DNA from: Lophium mytilinum
Taxonomy: Eukaryota; Ascomycota; Dothideomycetes; Mytilinidiales; Mytilinidiaceae
NCBI GenBank assembly: GCA_010093605.1
Contig: MU004197.1
Span: 62,001-126,000, forward strand
DNA: 64,000 nucleotides
Reading direction: 5' to 3'
Shown: piece after piece, positions 12,387 through 24,111 of the stretch
Numbering within the stretch: the first letter of the stretch is position 1
How the letters are laid out: every line of letters starts with the position of its first letter
Program-made: the position numbers and the translations under genes
The notes under the pieces: model-generated
Database searches by the model: none
The model's input: the letters and a program-made list of their open reading frames with translations, nothing else
Told to the model about the DNA's origin: nothing

Positions 12387-14181
12387 ATGGATTACCTAGA
12401 CCCATCCAAGTTCCTCTTCCATTGGCTCCAGCCGCATGGTGCGTCGAGATCCGCCTCCGGCAACGATCAGCCTAGGTTCACGGCCTTCGTCAACACCCTG
12501 CCCTCACATATTGCTGAGCTCGATGAGGAAACTGGCGGCAAAGCGTCGAAGCGGAAATGGAATTTGGCGCAGTATACGGGCAATCGGCGTCCGCCTCCTC
12601 CGGAGAGTGATAGCGACGCGACCGGTTATTGTTCCACTTCTTTGTCACAGAAACTAGAGAGTCTCAATGACTCTTACCGCCGTTTTCGCTTTCGGGAAAC
12701 TAATGGATTTGATCAGCCATGGTACCAAGTTAAAGATATGTGAGTGGAATGTCATTCTTGACTGGTTGAGAGGACAGGTTGTTGACTTGAGCAGTTTACC
12801 AGTCCGCCGCGGGAGTTGTACTACATTATCGGGTTCCGACGCCTTTCCTGCAACTAGGGGCTTGAAAAGGCCGGCATCTGAGATTGAGAATTTATCCGAG
12901 GGAGTGCGTAATGGCGGTCGTAGCGACGAGACTACCGGAGTCTCCTCCCAGGAATCGTCCCTTAGCGACGCTCCCGAGGAGTCAAAGCCTTTGGTACTAG
13001 CGAACCATTTAGGATACAGGGATGGACCACCACCGAAGAGATTCAGGAAAAATCCGTATTACGACTTAAATGTTCCCAGCACTGCCTCGTTTCACGCCGT
13101 ACATGCAGGTTCTACCGAGAAAAGCCCGCACGCGTCGAAGCTGCGCAGGATTGTCAACGCTAAGCTTCGCCCACTTCGAGAAAGACGCAACATTGCTCCG
13201 CGGGGCAAGAAAGTTTCTCCAGAGCAAACGGAAATGACTTGCGAGCTTTTTGACATTGAAAAGAGAACAGAATCAAACATGTCGATGATAAAGAGGAGGT
13301 CGCAGTTCCATAAGTCATCGGCTGATGCAATCATCTCTCCCTCACATGGAATGTCCACCCCACCCCGCGACAACAACGACCCGGAACCCTTTCATCATAT
13401 GGCGCTTCCACCAGCACATCTTAATACTCCTAGAGACGTGCGGCACACCGACGATGCTGGCGGTAAATCGATATCACATCTCCCGTCACCTCCGGACGAA
13501 TCTTGTAACGAATCGAAGACCTCGCAGTCAGAATGCCACAACATCCCTGAACCCCGGGATAATGAAATTCCATTTAACTCACTAACATCCACATTCCTCA
13601 AAGTCACAAAGAGACGAGGAGAATTGACTGATATCGAGTCGAAACAATCCCGACCGTCGAAACCAGCAGCCGGTTGGTTCCAAGCAAACCTTCCAGCGAT
13701 TTCGGTGCCGCAAATCTTTCCCAAGCCTTCGACGTCGAAACGCCAGCGTCAATGGGAAGACAACACCAATGAAGATTATTCAGAAGCGCGTCCCGTAAAG
13801 AGGTTGCGCGGGAATAGTCTGGCTAGATCCTTAGCCGATAGGATATCAATATCAAAGATACGGACAAAAGATACGCAGAGCCCGACTATGCAGTCGAGAA
13901 GCCAAAGCGCGAGAGGAAAAGATTGCATTGACCCGCTTGGTGATGTCGCAACACCGCAAAGCACACAATGGACGCTTGGGGCACCATTTCCGTTCACAGG
14001 ATCGGAGACTAGTCAAGGAGCTCTTGAGGCTCTAGTATTGAGTGCTATCGAAGCCGCGGAGAAAGACGTCCTCCAACGTGCGCTCCAAGAGATCTGTCGC
14101 TCTACTGATACTGGCTTGCAAATTGTGGCGAATGAGCTCCTAGGAAATTGCGAACACATCGGACAAACGGAGTATGGATGA
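12387..14181 (+). CDS. Basic partner protein, copy 2
   Basis: Exons 12387-12739 and 12795-14181 give 579 residues. The intron is 55 bases and phase 2, as in copy 1, with a GTGAGT donor and CAG acceptor. Exon 1 ends with AQYTGNRRPPPP, DSDATGY, a segment with LN and YRRFR, then WYQVKD, matching the block in copy 1. Exon 2 opens LPVRRGS, then LKRPASEIEN...PPKRFRKN, and later SKRQRQWED...VKRLRGN, two bipartite basic motifs. Most of the rest is Ser/Pro-rich and disordered. The last 60 residues (ALEALVLSAIEAAEKDVLQRAL) look helical. No known domain was recognised; a nuclear location is inferred from composition. Confidence 0.8.
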
Positions 14182-16649
14182 GACGGCAACCACTTCATGG
14201 ATAATTCCACAACTAAAAATATCGGTAAGCGATGCGCTCTGAAATACGTCTGAAGCAGACTTTGACAAGGCTACAACTCTAGGTCAATAAAAGCTTTCGA
14301 TCGGCGAGACCGTGCCATCATCCTGCTGTATAGCTTCTGGTCGAGATCACTCGACTCCTGCTCTCAACAGAGCATCCCAAGCCCCGACTCAATGCCGTCA
14401 CATTCTTGTCGAAGGAGGCATGAGTTCTCTACTGAGCAAGACATGCACTCCCACCATTTTGATTGGAGAGGCTCTGCTGTCCCTGCGCCTCCCGCCCATA
14501 CTACGATGAATGGAGAGGGTGAAGCAAGCGCTGTCTAGGCTCACGATCCTGCTGCGGGAACCCGAGCCTAGCTTTCCGGTCCTGGGACTCGCAAAGCTGC
14601 GTAGCGTTGCTACTGGCCCGAACATTGTGTGTACCGCTTCGTGGTACCAACACAGAGTAAGGTGGAAATTGGCAGAAAGCAGGTGAAGCTCAGCGCAAAA
14701 AGGCGTGTCTATCGGTGATCAGCGACGGAGTGGTGCACATCTTACACTGGACATATTAGAAAAGCAGCCGATATGTTTCGATATCAAGGCGCTCCGACAT
14801 GGTGTTCTATGTTTTGATGATCTATTCAGGATCTCCATCCTCGAGACACATTACGAGGAGGTACCATCTACCACTCCTTGGCCATGTGCGATATTTGACA
14901 GGACTGATGATGGGATGGGAAACGTTTGCATCGCATTTTTCTGGTTTTTGCAAGTTATTTTGGAGCAGCTTTGATTGTTTTTCGTACTTCGGGATTGCAT
15001 CCATTGGTTTTTATGACTTTGGCGCCTTTGCACATTAGTAATTTAGACTTAAAGCGACTTGCCATATGCCTACGTTACACTAGTATAGCACTGCTAAGGA
15101 TATTCCATTGAGCTTCCCGTATTCTAGACACAAGTTCAGAAATCGAGCCACTGCCTTATGACTGACCAGCTATCTACTGGCCAGTCTACTCCTCACAGTG
15201 GTGTTTAGCGACCAAGCGTGTGAATCTTTACATCCTGTTTGCAATGTTTGAATATTTTAGTAGTACCCCAGGTGCTGATAAACAAGGTCAGTCACAGAGC
15301 ACATGGATATCCACAGTAGGGTACTCTAGGCTGCCTTTTGACCGAACGGCATCGCGTCAACTGGTGCCGGGCTTCCAAAACCGGCACTCCAACAGTAGCA
15401 TATGCGAGTCTAGACTTAAGATCCACTATTTTTGGTCACTGGGGGACTAAACAAGAGTTGTCCTTGATGTAGTTTGAATGTTGCTTTGCATTTGAACTTA
15501 GAGAAACATTAGGCCCTGGCACGTGCCTAAAGCCGCTAGCGGGGAACAACCGAGACGCCGGCTGCTGTTAACCGAAACCTTATTTAAACTTGAGACGAAA
15601 CCGTACCCTAAACAACACCATATAATACGCGAGGTGCACATCCCTGTAAACCCTGCTTTTAGACTTAATTGTGGGGACACCTGACACACCTACCCAGCTT
15701 ACAAGCCTTTGGGATATATATTTACTCATTTAGCGGCAAGTGTATGTGGAAGCTCGACACCTGAGGAACGAGCTGTGGAAGTTTCAATTCAAGAAGGGTC
15801 GGACATCTCAGGGCACTTCGGACGGCGGCACCAAGCAGCCACTTGTGCTCGGTCTACTACTCCATATCGAGCCCCAGAGAACTTTGTCCTAAACCTTGAG
15901 CCCTCGTGCTACACTTTGTTAAAGTATCAAAAACGTCAAGAGCTCACCTTCGCTCTCAATTAGGGGGCCATCAATTTCCCGAGCTCACACACACATCAAT
16001 TTAGTTTCAAAGTCTTCCATGTTCGCCCATATCACAGTGTTTTCACATTTTTTTTCCTACTATAGCTATGACCACTACAGAATGCCACATGGTGACGCTC
16101 GACGGGAAGCTAGCTAGTTCATAATGTATCGATACTAGCGCCGGTTAACCCTGTTCGCCCACAGCGTACTTTCAGACGTCTATATAGTCGCTGCCGCTGA
16201 TATTTTCTAGCCATCATTCAACACCAATAATAGTATGGGGAGAACGAGCAACACGTGCCGTAGCCTCACCTAGACATCAGGAGCATGCGCAGTGTCGGTA
16301 GCTTGTCCAAATTTGTAGCCGACTTTTGTGTCTCGATGATGCAGATGCATGACGCAGTATTCGGTGGTCGGTTCGTTCATAGTGGAGTCGGGGCCGTCGT
16401 TCTCGTCGCCGTCTGGATCGCCCGGGGCCTTATCCATCCATTACATCGGTCTCACACCTTGATAAAATCGAACCGTTTGCAACCCTCTTTCAGCTTACGC
16501 ATGACGAGATATCTGAATATCATTCGCGCAATAGTTCAACCCCGATGGATAATACTCGTTTAGGCTTTCAAGAGGCGGCTGTTGCACCACTTGCGATGCA
16601 GATATTCCTCCAGGGTCCTCGGTGTTTGTACACACCTGGAAGTAAGCTC
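14182..16649. other. Long intergenic region where an FHA gene would be expected
   Basis: About 2.4 kb between partner 2 and the partner relic. By the spacing of the other modules, a minus-strand FHA/pseudokinase gene should sit here, but none of its motifs (FGR, WYHxPSR, GHPxLD) was recognised. It holds one hairpin-core repeat near 15190 and scattered short frames without domains. Either the long gene was deleted or it has decayed beyond recognition by eye. Confidence 0.45.
15140..15230 (+). repeat. Single hairpin-core repeat copy
   Basis: The segment has the family pattern: CCTTATGACTGACCAGC, then ACTGGCCAGT, then CTACT-CCTCAC-AGTGG followed by TGTTTAGCGACCAAGC. The arms pair with one G-T wobble. 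It is an isolated copy, in the same orientation as the arrays further right. Confidence 0.6.
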
Positions 16650-17215
16650 ACTCTCGGTGGCTCCGTGACATACGACGGCTCCGAACGGAACAAAGCGAGC
16701 AATCCTGTCAAGGAATTGGAGGGACCATCAACGAGAGCATGTTCGGAAGAACCAAAAGATGGATCACGACCGTCCCCTCGAGTACTTGTACGATGACCCA
16801 CACTGGAGGTAGTAATATTGCTGACAACCGCACCAGCTGCCGCAGAAGAAAGGGAACTACTCTCACCACACTCTCGAAGGTGCATCGAGAACTTGAGTCT
16901 TTAGTCTCACCCTCACGCTCTGAGCGTAAGCGAGCCGATGACGACAATATGTCTCAAGATCGCGATGAATCTGCTTTTGATAAGGCGAACCAGATTTCCC
17001 AAAGACCACGTCCAAAGAAGGCCAGATACACATTCTTCAAGGACTTATATTACCCCAGAGTTCTCGCGCCTCGGAAACGTCAGGAATTGTCGCCACATGT
17101 CACATTTGCTGGTCTACTCTTGAATGGGCCTTCGAAAGCCAAGAGGCTAGCACGCGAGGCTCAGAAGCTGGCGCGCGAGGCTCACATGCAGCGTTTAGAT
17201 GAGATACGACGCTAG
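16650..17215 (+). pseudogene. Decayed fourth copy of the basic partner gene
   Basis: Fragments of the partner family occur in order but in different frames. A segment ending EYLYDDPHW, at the place where the intact copies end exon 1, is followed by GT, a CTGAC branch-like site and CAG only about 28 bases later. After that comes LPQKKG, like the LPEQR and LPVRR that open exon 2 of copies 1 and 2. That frame meets a TGA soon after. A second frame then carries SERKRADDDN...RPKKARYTFF, the family's KR-acidic-KRxR motif. I infer a gene broken by deletion and frameshift. The last long frame ends at 17215. Confidence 0.6.
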
Positions 17216-17760
17216 ACCACAAAGGACTCAGCAGAGACGAAAGCAAATATACCTATCGTCGATGATATTCCTAGGCACCACACTGTCGAGCGGGATCAAC
17301 TTACCGAGGCAATGATTGTAGATCCCCTCGAATAGGGAACCACTGACGATCATGTGTTTCTGGAGCTCCCCGAACTCCCACGCACTCAGCCAAGATTCGA
17401 ACAAGCGGGTTTCGATCTCCAGAAAGCTGCCAGAGAGACCCGCTCCCCGAAGAAAACCTAGTCCGACTAGAACCTACGAAGAGACCGCTGGCATCATGGA
17501 GGCCGACGTTGAAGTCACCACGACGGGCGTGAAGCGGGTTTAGAGGCGGAAGAAAGCGAAGAAAGCAGAGAAAGTATCAAACGGCGTGGTACTCGAAGGA
17601 CGTGTTCTGTGAAGGAGTCCTCTGTTAAATGGAGGGATAGTGAAGAAGGTAATGTGGGGTGAACAGCAGGCTCTGGAGAAGAGAGGCAAAAAATACCCTA
17701 AATAGTCGTTGGAGTAAGAAGATAATTGATAGAGAATTGGAGAGGCTTATCTTTAAGGGT
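17216..17760. other. Intergenic, downstream of partner relic
   Basis: A frame at about 17352-17543 is Arg/Pro-rich and may be a further scrap of the partner gene, but it lacks a diagnostic motif. Otherwise nothing was recognised. Confidence 0.35.
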
Positions 17761-17960
17761 TGCCCTAAGCTGTGAAACTCCAGTTGCTCAGCTTTAACAT
17801 TGTTCCCCTAACAATACTGTAGGGCGTGGCCTGGCTGCTAACTAGATGTTTAGTTAAGAGATAGCCTAATCTACACTGATTGAAACTCGACATCGCCTTT
17901 GAGTCCTCAAAGCCCTTGGGGGCTGACACACAATCCCTAGAGATGCGAAAAAGATTGCGA
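17761..17960 (-). repeat. Hairpin-core repeat unit, reverse orientation
   Basis: Read on the minus strand this matches the units at 51.7-51.9 and 63.8-64.0 kb: GACTCAAAGGCGATGTC, CAGTGTAGATTAGGCTA, GTTAGCAGCCAGGCCACG, CCCTACAGTATTG, GGAACAATGTTAAAGC. The core arm is degraded here (AGTAT instead of AGTGG). It lies between the partner relic and the third intact module. Confidence 0.65.
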
Positions 17961-18413
17961 AACTCTATGAAATGTTTGTCACCTTCAAGCATGGGGCTTG
18001 TTTCAGCACTTTTGCGCGATTGTTTGTTCACTAGAAGGATCATCAACGTGGCTCGGGAGTATTAAAGGGTACGACGAAGTCACGCAACCTGACAAGATGA
18101 TTCCTTTCCATAGGCTCATTGCATTATATCTAAGCTGAAGAAAGGCTAAAGTGATAGACTGGCATTAGTCTGGGACACCTTGCGATGGCGTATCTACATT
18201 TGCATGCCCTTTTTAGCCTCCCCCCTAAAATGCCACCTCATATAGAACCTCATACTAGAAGTCCATACAATGCCGCCCATTTTCACCTATGCCGTCAAAC
18301 CTATCGTCTAGAGAATGCCATCCCCTTTTCTATCCTCTCGTAGGTCATAGAATGGCGCCACTCATCGGTAATGTCCCCGCCTGGACAGGTCTCCCGTTCC
18401 CACATCAAGACAC
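17961..18413. other. Intergenic, 3' side of FHA copy 3
   Basis: AT-rich spacer presumably holding the 3' untranslated region of the gene ending at 18414. A possible degraded repeat core (GACACCTTGCGATGGCGT) sits near 18177. The string TTGCATGCCCTT is shared with about 37220. Confidence 0.35.
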
Positions 18414-21400
18414 TTAGCCACCTAGGTGATTAAGCGCCCTAGTCTTTGCCCCTCGCGGAATTGGCACCCGCGTTGGGGCTGCGCCAACGACTCGTGTTTT
18501 GCGAGTCCTCTTCTTCGCGGGAGGCTGTGCTGTTGGTGCAGCTTCTTCAGACTCCACCACCGCTGCCACTGGTTCTTCGGGTGCAGAAGCCTCCGCGATT
18601 GGTACAGCTTGCTCCGTCTCCAGCACTGTCGCCACTGGTGCTTGGACCACTACAACTTCGTCATCCTCATTGTCCTGTTCTAAAATCTTTTCCGACTCTG
18701 GTCGTGGGGATGGAAGCGCTGGGCCCGCTTGAGTAATGAGTGAATCTGGCTCATTTTCCGCCTGTTCTTGGGTCGGAGGTCCGGTTCCAGAGTCAGAGGT
18801 CGCTTGTGACGTAGATGGTGATAGATATGCTTTAAAGCTGTGTGGCGGAGTAAAGCTTTGTGCTCCTCTGTCGGCAGAACTTAAGGATGTAGCTTGTCCC
18901 GGCGATGCAGGTCCTGGCGGCTGTGTAACCTGGGTTCGTAGCGGAGATCCCGTCTGCACTCCAGCCTCCACATGGATTGGAGACGTAGCTCGTTCCAGTG
19001 GTGTAGATGGCGACAATTGACTCATTGGAGCCGCTACACGGTCAAGATCTTCGAGTTGAGGAACTTGTGTATCGGCAATAGAAGAATCGTCCCTTTCCAA
19101 TGGCCTAGGAACCATTGAGTGAAAATCGGGACCGATGACACGCTCGTGCGCAGAGTGGTAATTCTGTGTCGACGGAAGCGACGAATGGGGGCTAGGCACC
19201 ATAGCCTGGAAATCGGGGCCGAGGACTTGGCCGTGCTCAGAATGGTAATCCTGTGTCGATGGCAGTGAAGGATGTGGGCTGGGAATCATCGACTGGAAGT
19301 CAGGACCGAGAACAACTTCGTGCTCAGAATGGTAGTTCTGTGTCGATGGAAGCGAGGGGTGTGGGCTAGGCACCATTGACTTGAAGTCAGGACCAGTAGC
19401 AACCTCGCGCCGAGAACCATACCCTCGCGTGGATGGAAGTGAGGGATGTGGGCTGGGCACCATCGCCTCGAAGTCAGGACCAATAACAATCTCGCGCTGA
19501 GAACCATATCCCCGCGTTGATGGAAGTGAGGGATGTGGGCTGGACACCATCGCCTCGAAGCCAGGACCAAGAACAACCTCGCGCTCGGAACCATACCCCC
19601 GCGTCGACGGAAGCGAGGGACGAGGTTTGGTCACCATTGAGCGAAATTCTGGCCCAGTAGTTTCATTGTGCTCGGAACTCTGCTTCTGCGTCGATGGAAG
19701 CGAGGCATGGGGTTTGGGAACCATTGACTGGAATTCAGGACCCAGAACATCCTCGATCTCGGAAATGGATCCCGGTTGGCATTCTGAGCTCCGCTCCTCC
19801 TCCTCTTGGTACTCATCCTCCTCTGGGTACTCCTCCTTCTCTGGGTACTCCTCCTCCTCCTCTTGGTCGCTCTGAGTTTGCAGCAGAAATCGGATCCGCT
19901 TCGCACTTGGCAGTGGCACTGCCTTAGCATCCACAAGCTCATGCTTCCTCTTCTTGTCTCGATTAAGATAGGCTTTTCGCAATGTCTCCGCCATAGCTTG
20001 GCTGGAGTTCAAACTCGTGAATTTGGAGTCGTCGCGCCGCTCGGGTCGAGGAACGGAAAGAACCTGCTGTGCAATGTTTCGCCGGGAGAATTTGAACCCT
20101 CCTTCCGGCCGGTCGTCCACGCGGCGCTTCGGGCTCTTTGCGGCTAGTATTTCTTCTATCAGCGAGATGCGTGGCTGATCAGTCGGAAATATCGACCAGT
20201 GACGAGGTGCAGACCGGTTCGCGGGGAGGTTAAGTTGCTTTCCCTGACAAAAGTTCTGTTCGAATGTGTTCAGTGGGAAAGTATGGCCGCACCACTCTAC
20301 GATGTCTTCATCCCGATGTAGTAAAGCCAGATCGAGAAAATGCGGAATCATGAGGATGATCTTAGCCTGCCAGTCAACATTGGCAAAGCTTGTTTGGTCG
20401 ATGGCGGATTGGTCCCATGACTCGCGAAGTATTTCTTCCCGATCCGGAACTCGAAGATGCAGCTTTTCCATGAACCATTCCAGGCTCCGAATCAAGGCGT
20501 ACCGCCCTCGGATCCTAGGGTCACCTTGAATTTCAGGAACCTGTTGCGTCGGATATGCAGCGCGGCGCCTGTCCATGATCCTGTGAAGATAGTCCGGATG
20601 AGCAATACAGAGCAGCTGCGTAAGATTGAACATCCTTGATGGCTGGTGATACCATATATAGAACGTGGCCGTAAATCTCAAGCTGGACTTCTCTTTGCCC
20701 GTGCCCTGAAGAGTCCTATAAGTAGCGACTGCTTCGCTGAGGATCGATGGAAGAGGCTTTTTCCTCGCAAAAGCACGAGCGAAGGCATCAACATGGGTCA
20801 AGGTGCAGAACCCTGTTCCACGACCATCTGGAACGTACTCCTTGCAAAGAGAGACTATGTCTTTCCTATGATCAGGATACATGTCTATGCAACAAAGGAC
20901 GTAGTCTAGGAGGGGCTTCAACTTCACTAGCGCGTCTCCATGCTTTCGCTGGTAAACGGGAATATAAAAATTCCTCAGAACTTTTATCTGACTCCAGTAG
21001 TGAACCTTGTTACCTCCAATGGATCGGACTATTTTGTTCACGTCGGAGACGGTATATGCCCTAATCCCGCTCGACACTTCGTTCACGATCCGATCCAGAG
21101 TCAGGTGGCCCAGAGTATATCCTGGGTGGATGACTGGCGGTGCAAGGAATCGCCTTGATTGTAACATAGCCGCTGCCCTCGTCGAGTCTCGCTTGGCGAT
21201 AGCATCAAGTACCTTGTTCCCGAGTCGGTCAAATTCCAAACCATCGCTATCGTCGGGATAGTTTTCGGCGTCGGTATAGGTGCGTCTAGCAGCCACCAGA
21301 GCTTTCTGCGCGAGGCTATGTGTGTGCCAAGCATGATTATCCTGATCCAATTCGGGTGACTCCAGGTGGGCACCTCTTAGACGCCCAGGAATGTCCTCCA

Positions 21401-22885
21401 TGCGCAGGAACTGTGCAACGACCCTGACGATAGAAGACAGGTCAAACTCGAATAATGCCTGGGTAGTATCGCCTGCCTCCAAGACAATGCTGTTGGAGAA
21501 CCCGGTTAAACATAGATCAGCACCGTTGCGTCCTAGATCGTGGACAAGGACTGTGTCCATGCTCAAGTTGTTGTGCGCCGTAGATGTCTCGTGCATTGTC
21601 TCCACAATGTTCAGGAGTGATTTCATCAGCCAGAGCGCTCCTCGGTGGCGATCCTCCAGGTTCAACTCTTGAGCGTTCTCATTCATGAACTTACGAAGAG
21701 TTACGGCGCGTTGATGATATTCCCCTAGCAAGATCGGTACACCTTTCACGGTGATTGGCTTGCGGAATCGCGCGATTGAGAGAATTGTCTATAAGAAACG
21801 TATGTCAGTCATCTGAATGAATTATGTTCAAGCAAATAGCAAGGGGAGTTTTTACTTACATGCAATCCGTTCACCAATTCGAAATGGTCGTTGGCCATTT
21901 TATGTCCCGAATATCCCTTGGGAAGTATATGTGCCACGAGGTGTTCGCCATTGAATGGATCCAATGCGAGATACGTCTCGCGTCCCGACTGCGAGGGCAG
22001 TTTGTGAGATCTCAGGACATATATCTGAGTTTCCTCTTCAGCCCGAATACGAGATTTCCTCAGCAGCAATCTATCGTCTACCGATGCCTCGTTGGCCTGT
22101 GCGTTGGTTGCTCCGAAGCTCGCGCCAAGTTTCTCGAGTTTGGCAAAGTCCGAAGACAGAGAAGATCGCGCACAAACACTCGGTAGTCGAATTGGGTAAA
22201 TATAGATCACGATACCCTCAATCTTGACGACATTCCGGGCTTCTGGATTCAAGAAAATCTGATATCGATGGCCAGTCGCATTGCTCTTGGCTTGCATATA
22301 GACATTGTTGACGACAGCAAGCGTAGGAGACGTAGAAGTAACTTCGAGACACCAAGCGTTGGCAACTCGGTCAGGAAAGACGTGGAAGTGTTGTCGACCG
22401 ACCGTGTTTTCGCCATCCTCGGCTGGTACAAGCACGGCACACTGCGCACTTCGGCCGAAGTAGTAGTCGGGGTAGTCGTCATCGTCGTGGAGGAGAACGT
22501 AGGTGCCCACAGGGCCGTTGCCAATCTTCGGTGGCGTTTCGCGTTCTTGCAGCCATGCTTCGCGATCCAGGTCGTTCGGGTTGTAGTGCCTAATATCCAC
22601 TTCCCTGCCATCTATTCGTTTGTAAAGTGGCTCCTTGGAATATCCATGTCGTAGTTCCTTGGCGGCGGCCTCCGCAGGGTTTTGCCACTCTTTGCTGGTC
22701 CTGGAATCGAAGATCTGATAGGAACGGGACAAGGGAACTTCGCCAGGTGCCGTGTACCGTCCGTATTCATTGACTGCATTGGCGCCTGCGTGGTGGACGT
22801 GTACGAGCAGATTGACCCCCGCAGGGCTGTTTTTGACAAGAGCAATAGGTAGGTCCGGGGACGAGTTGGTGAAATACGGATTCAT
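18414..22885 (-). CDS. FHA / pseudokinase protein with tandem-repeat tail, copy 3
   Basis: Exons 22885-21860 and 21788-18414 give 1466 residues, with a 71-base phase-0 intron (GTAAGT donor, TAG acceptor). This is the most divergent copy. Its FHA domain looks the most canonical: FGRS at 143-146 and GRQH at 163-166, so the His lost in copies 1 and 2 is kept. The kinase-like region at about 345-470 has AHNNL at the HRD site and LTGFS at the DFG site, so it should be inactive. No WW-like motif was seen. The conserved domain follows, with FCTLTHVDAFARAFA and WYHQPSRMFN near 720. Then KKRKHELVD...AKRIRF (bipartite), a Glu-rich run, seven 29-residue repeats and a Thr/Ser/Pro tail. The partner at 24112 is divergent. 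Confidence 0.85.
19100..19757 (-). repeat. Coding minisatellite: 29-residue (87-base) repeats
   Basis: Seven full units and one partial, consensus GPDFxxMVPSPHPSLPST followed by a Tyr/Ser/Glu-rich linker. Units differ by a few residues each, and adjacent ones share linker types (RGYGS in three, QNYHS or QDYHS in three), indicating recent local duplication. The array lies within the disordered tail of FHA copy 3. Repeated Ser/Thr-Pro and PST positions could be phosphosites, which is inference. Confidence 0.85.
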
Positions 22886-24111
22886 TTTCGAAGCCGGAAG
22901 ACGGCCGCTCCGTGAGGTCCGCAGACACGAGAGACACGATTGTTGTAGGTAGAGGTGCGAAGTGGGGGTAGCAAGGAGTGTAGAGAGGGATTGCGGGTTG
23001 CAAGAAGGTGGTGTGGTGTGTGGGTAGAGAAGTGTGGTTGATGGTAGTGAAAGCCGTTCCAGAGTTCGCTGAGGATGATATTTATATGCATTTTCTCCCC
23101 GCGGGCGGCACCTACATGGTGGTCATGCGGACAACGTGAGCTAGCTTATGGTGAATGTTACATACATTGCACTGTGCGCCTAGGCGACATTGAGCATTCC
23201 GAGAGGTATTCGAGGCACGCTCCATTTATGATCCAGGAGCGACCAATTGTGCATAGAAAACTTTCACTATTCTAGGAGTGCGACATGTAGACATGGCCCG
23301 ATTCACTGCCCAGCGATCTATCAACGTTTCCGGTTTGGCGCTGCAACCTAATAACTACCCCACATCCCTATTCTCCCCACGCACAGCTACGTCCTTTGAT
23401 CTTCCAATTAGTCAAAGCGGGAGGTTCGACTCGAAGCATCTGTCGCGAATACTCAAGCGAAGATGTAGGTGGCGGGCTGTTTCTGTTTGACGGAAAGGAG
23501 TCTTTATAGACTGTAGTTTCGATGGGTTGGGCTTAACTCTAGACACGCAGGCACGGCAGGTAGCACTGTAACAGACGGAGGGGCTACGCATATAAGTCTT
23601 TGTATGGCGCCAAATGCGGTCTTAGGTATAGCTTTATGTAAGTTCTCCCTCTTACACTCTCTTATATAGCCTCCTTTACCGCCTCTCATACACTCTCCCA
23701 TGCGCCTTTCAAGACGGCTTCTCATGAAGTCGAGGGGGTTCAATAGTCTCCAGACCCGAAAACATGAGAACTAAGCTGCAGAGACAACTCCATGCAGATC
23801 TATGCTAGACCAGACAGACAAGGGGCGAGAGTGTGTAGCTAGTAGTCTGCCTGCAATCTCTCTACCCAGCATGGGCGTCGTGCAATGCTTGTCTTACGTG
23901 AAGTCACCAAAGTTCCGGCTATCGTAGCCCGCCGGTTCGAGACACCATTCACTATGATAGAAAACAGCTTTTAAGAGTCTCTTGTCCTTGCCGTGTTTCC
24001 AAGAAAAACTCTGCTCACTTCCTTGCCACAACCTTGACTGTAGTTGCCTCCACACACCACCCACCACTCTATCAATACGATTTTGAAACCTAACTCCAAT
24101 ACTTCGCCATT
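22886..24111. promoter_or_regulatory. Divergent intergenic region of module 3
   Basis: 1226 bases between the two ATGs, longer than in modules 1 and 2. TATA-like strings occur near 23080 (ATATTTATATG) and 23663 (CTTATATAG). A C/A-rich leader precedes the plus-strand start. No hairpin-core repeat was seen. Confidence 0.5.

Noticed and set aside
14182-16649. Remnant of a fourth FHA/pseudokinase gene
   Set aside because: Expected from the module pattern, but none of the family motifs could be found by eye on either strand.
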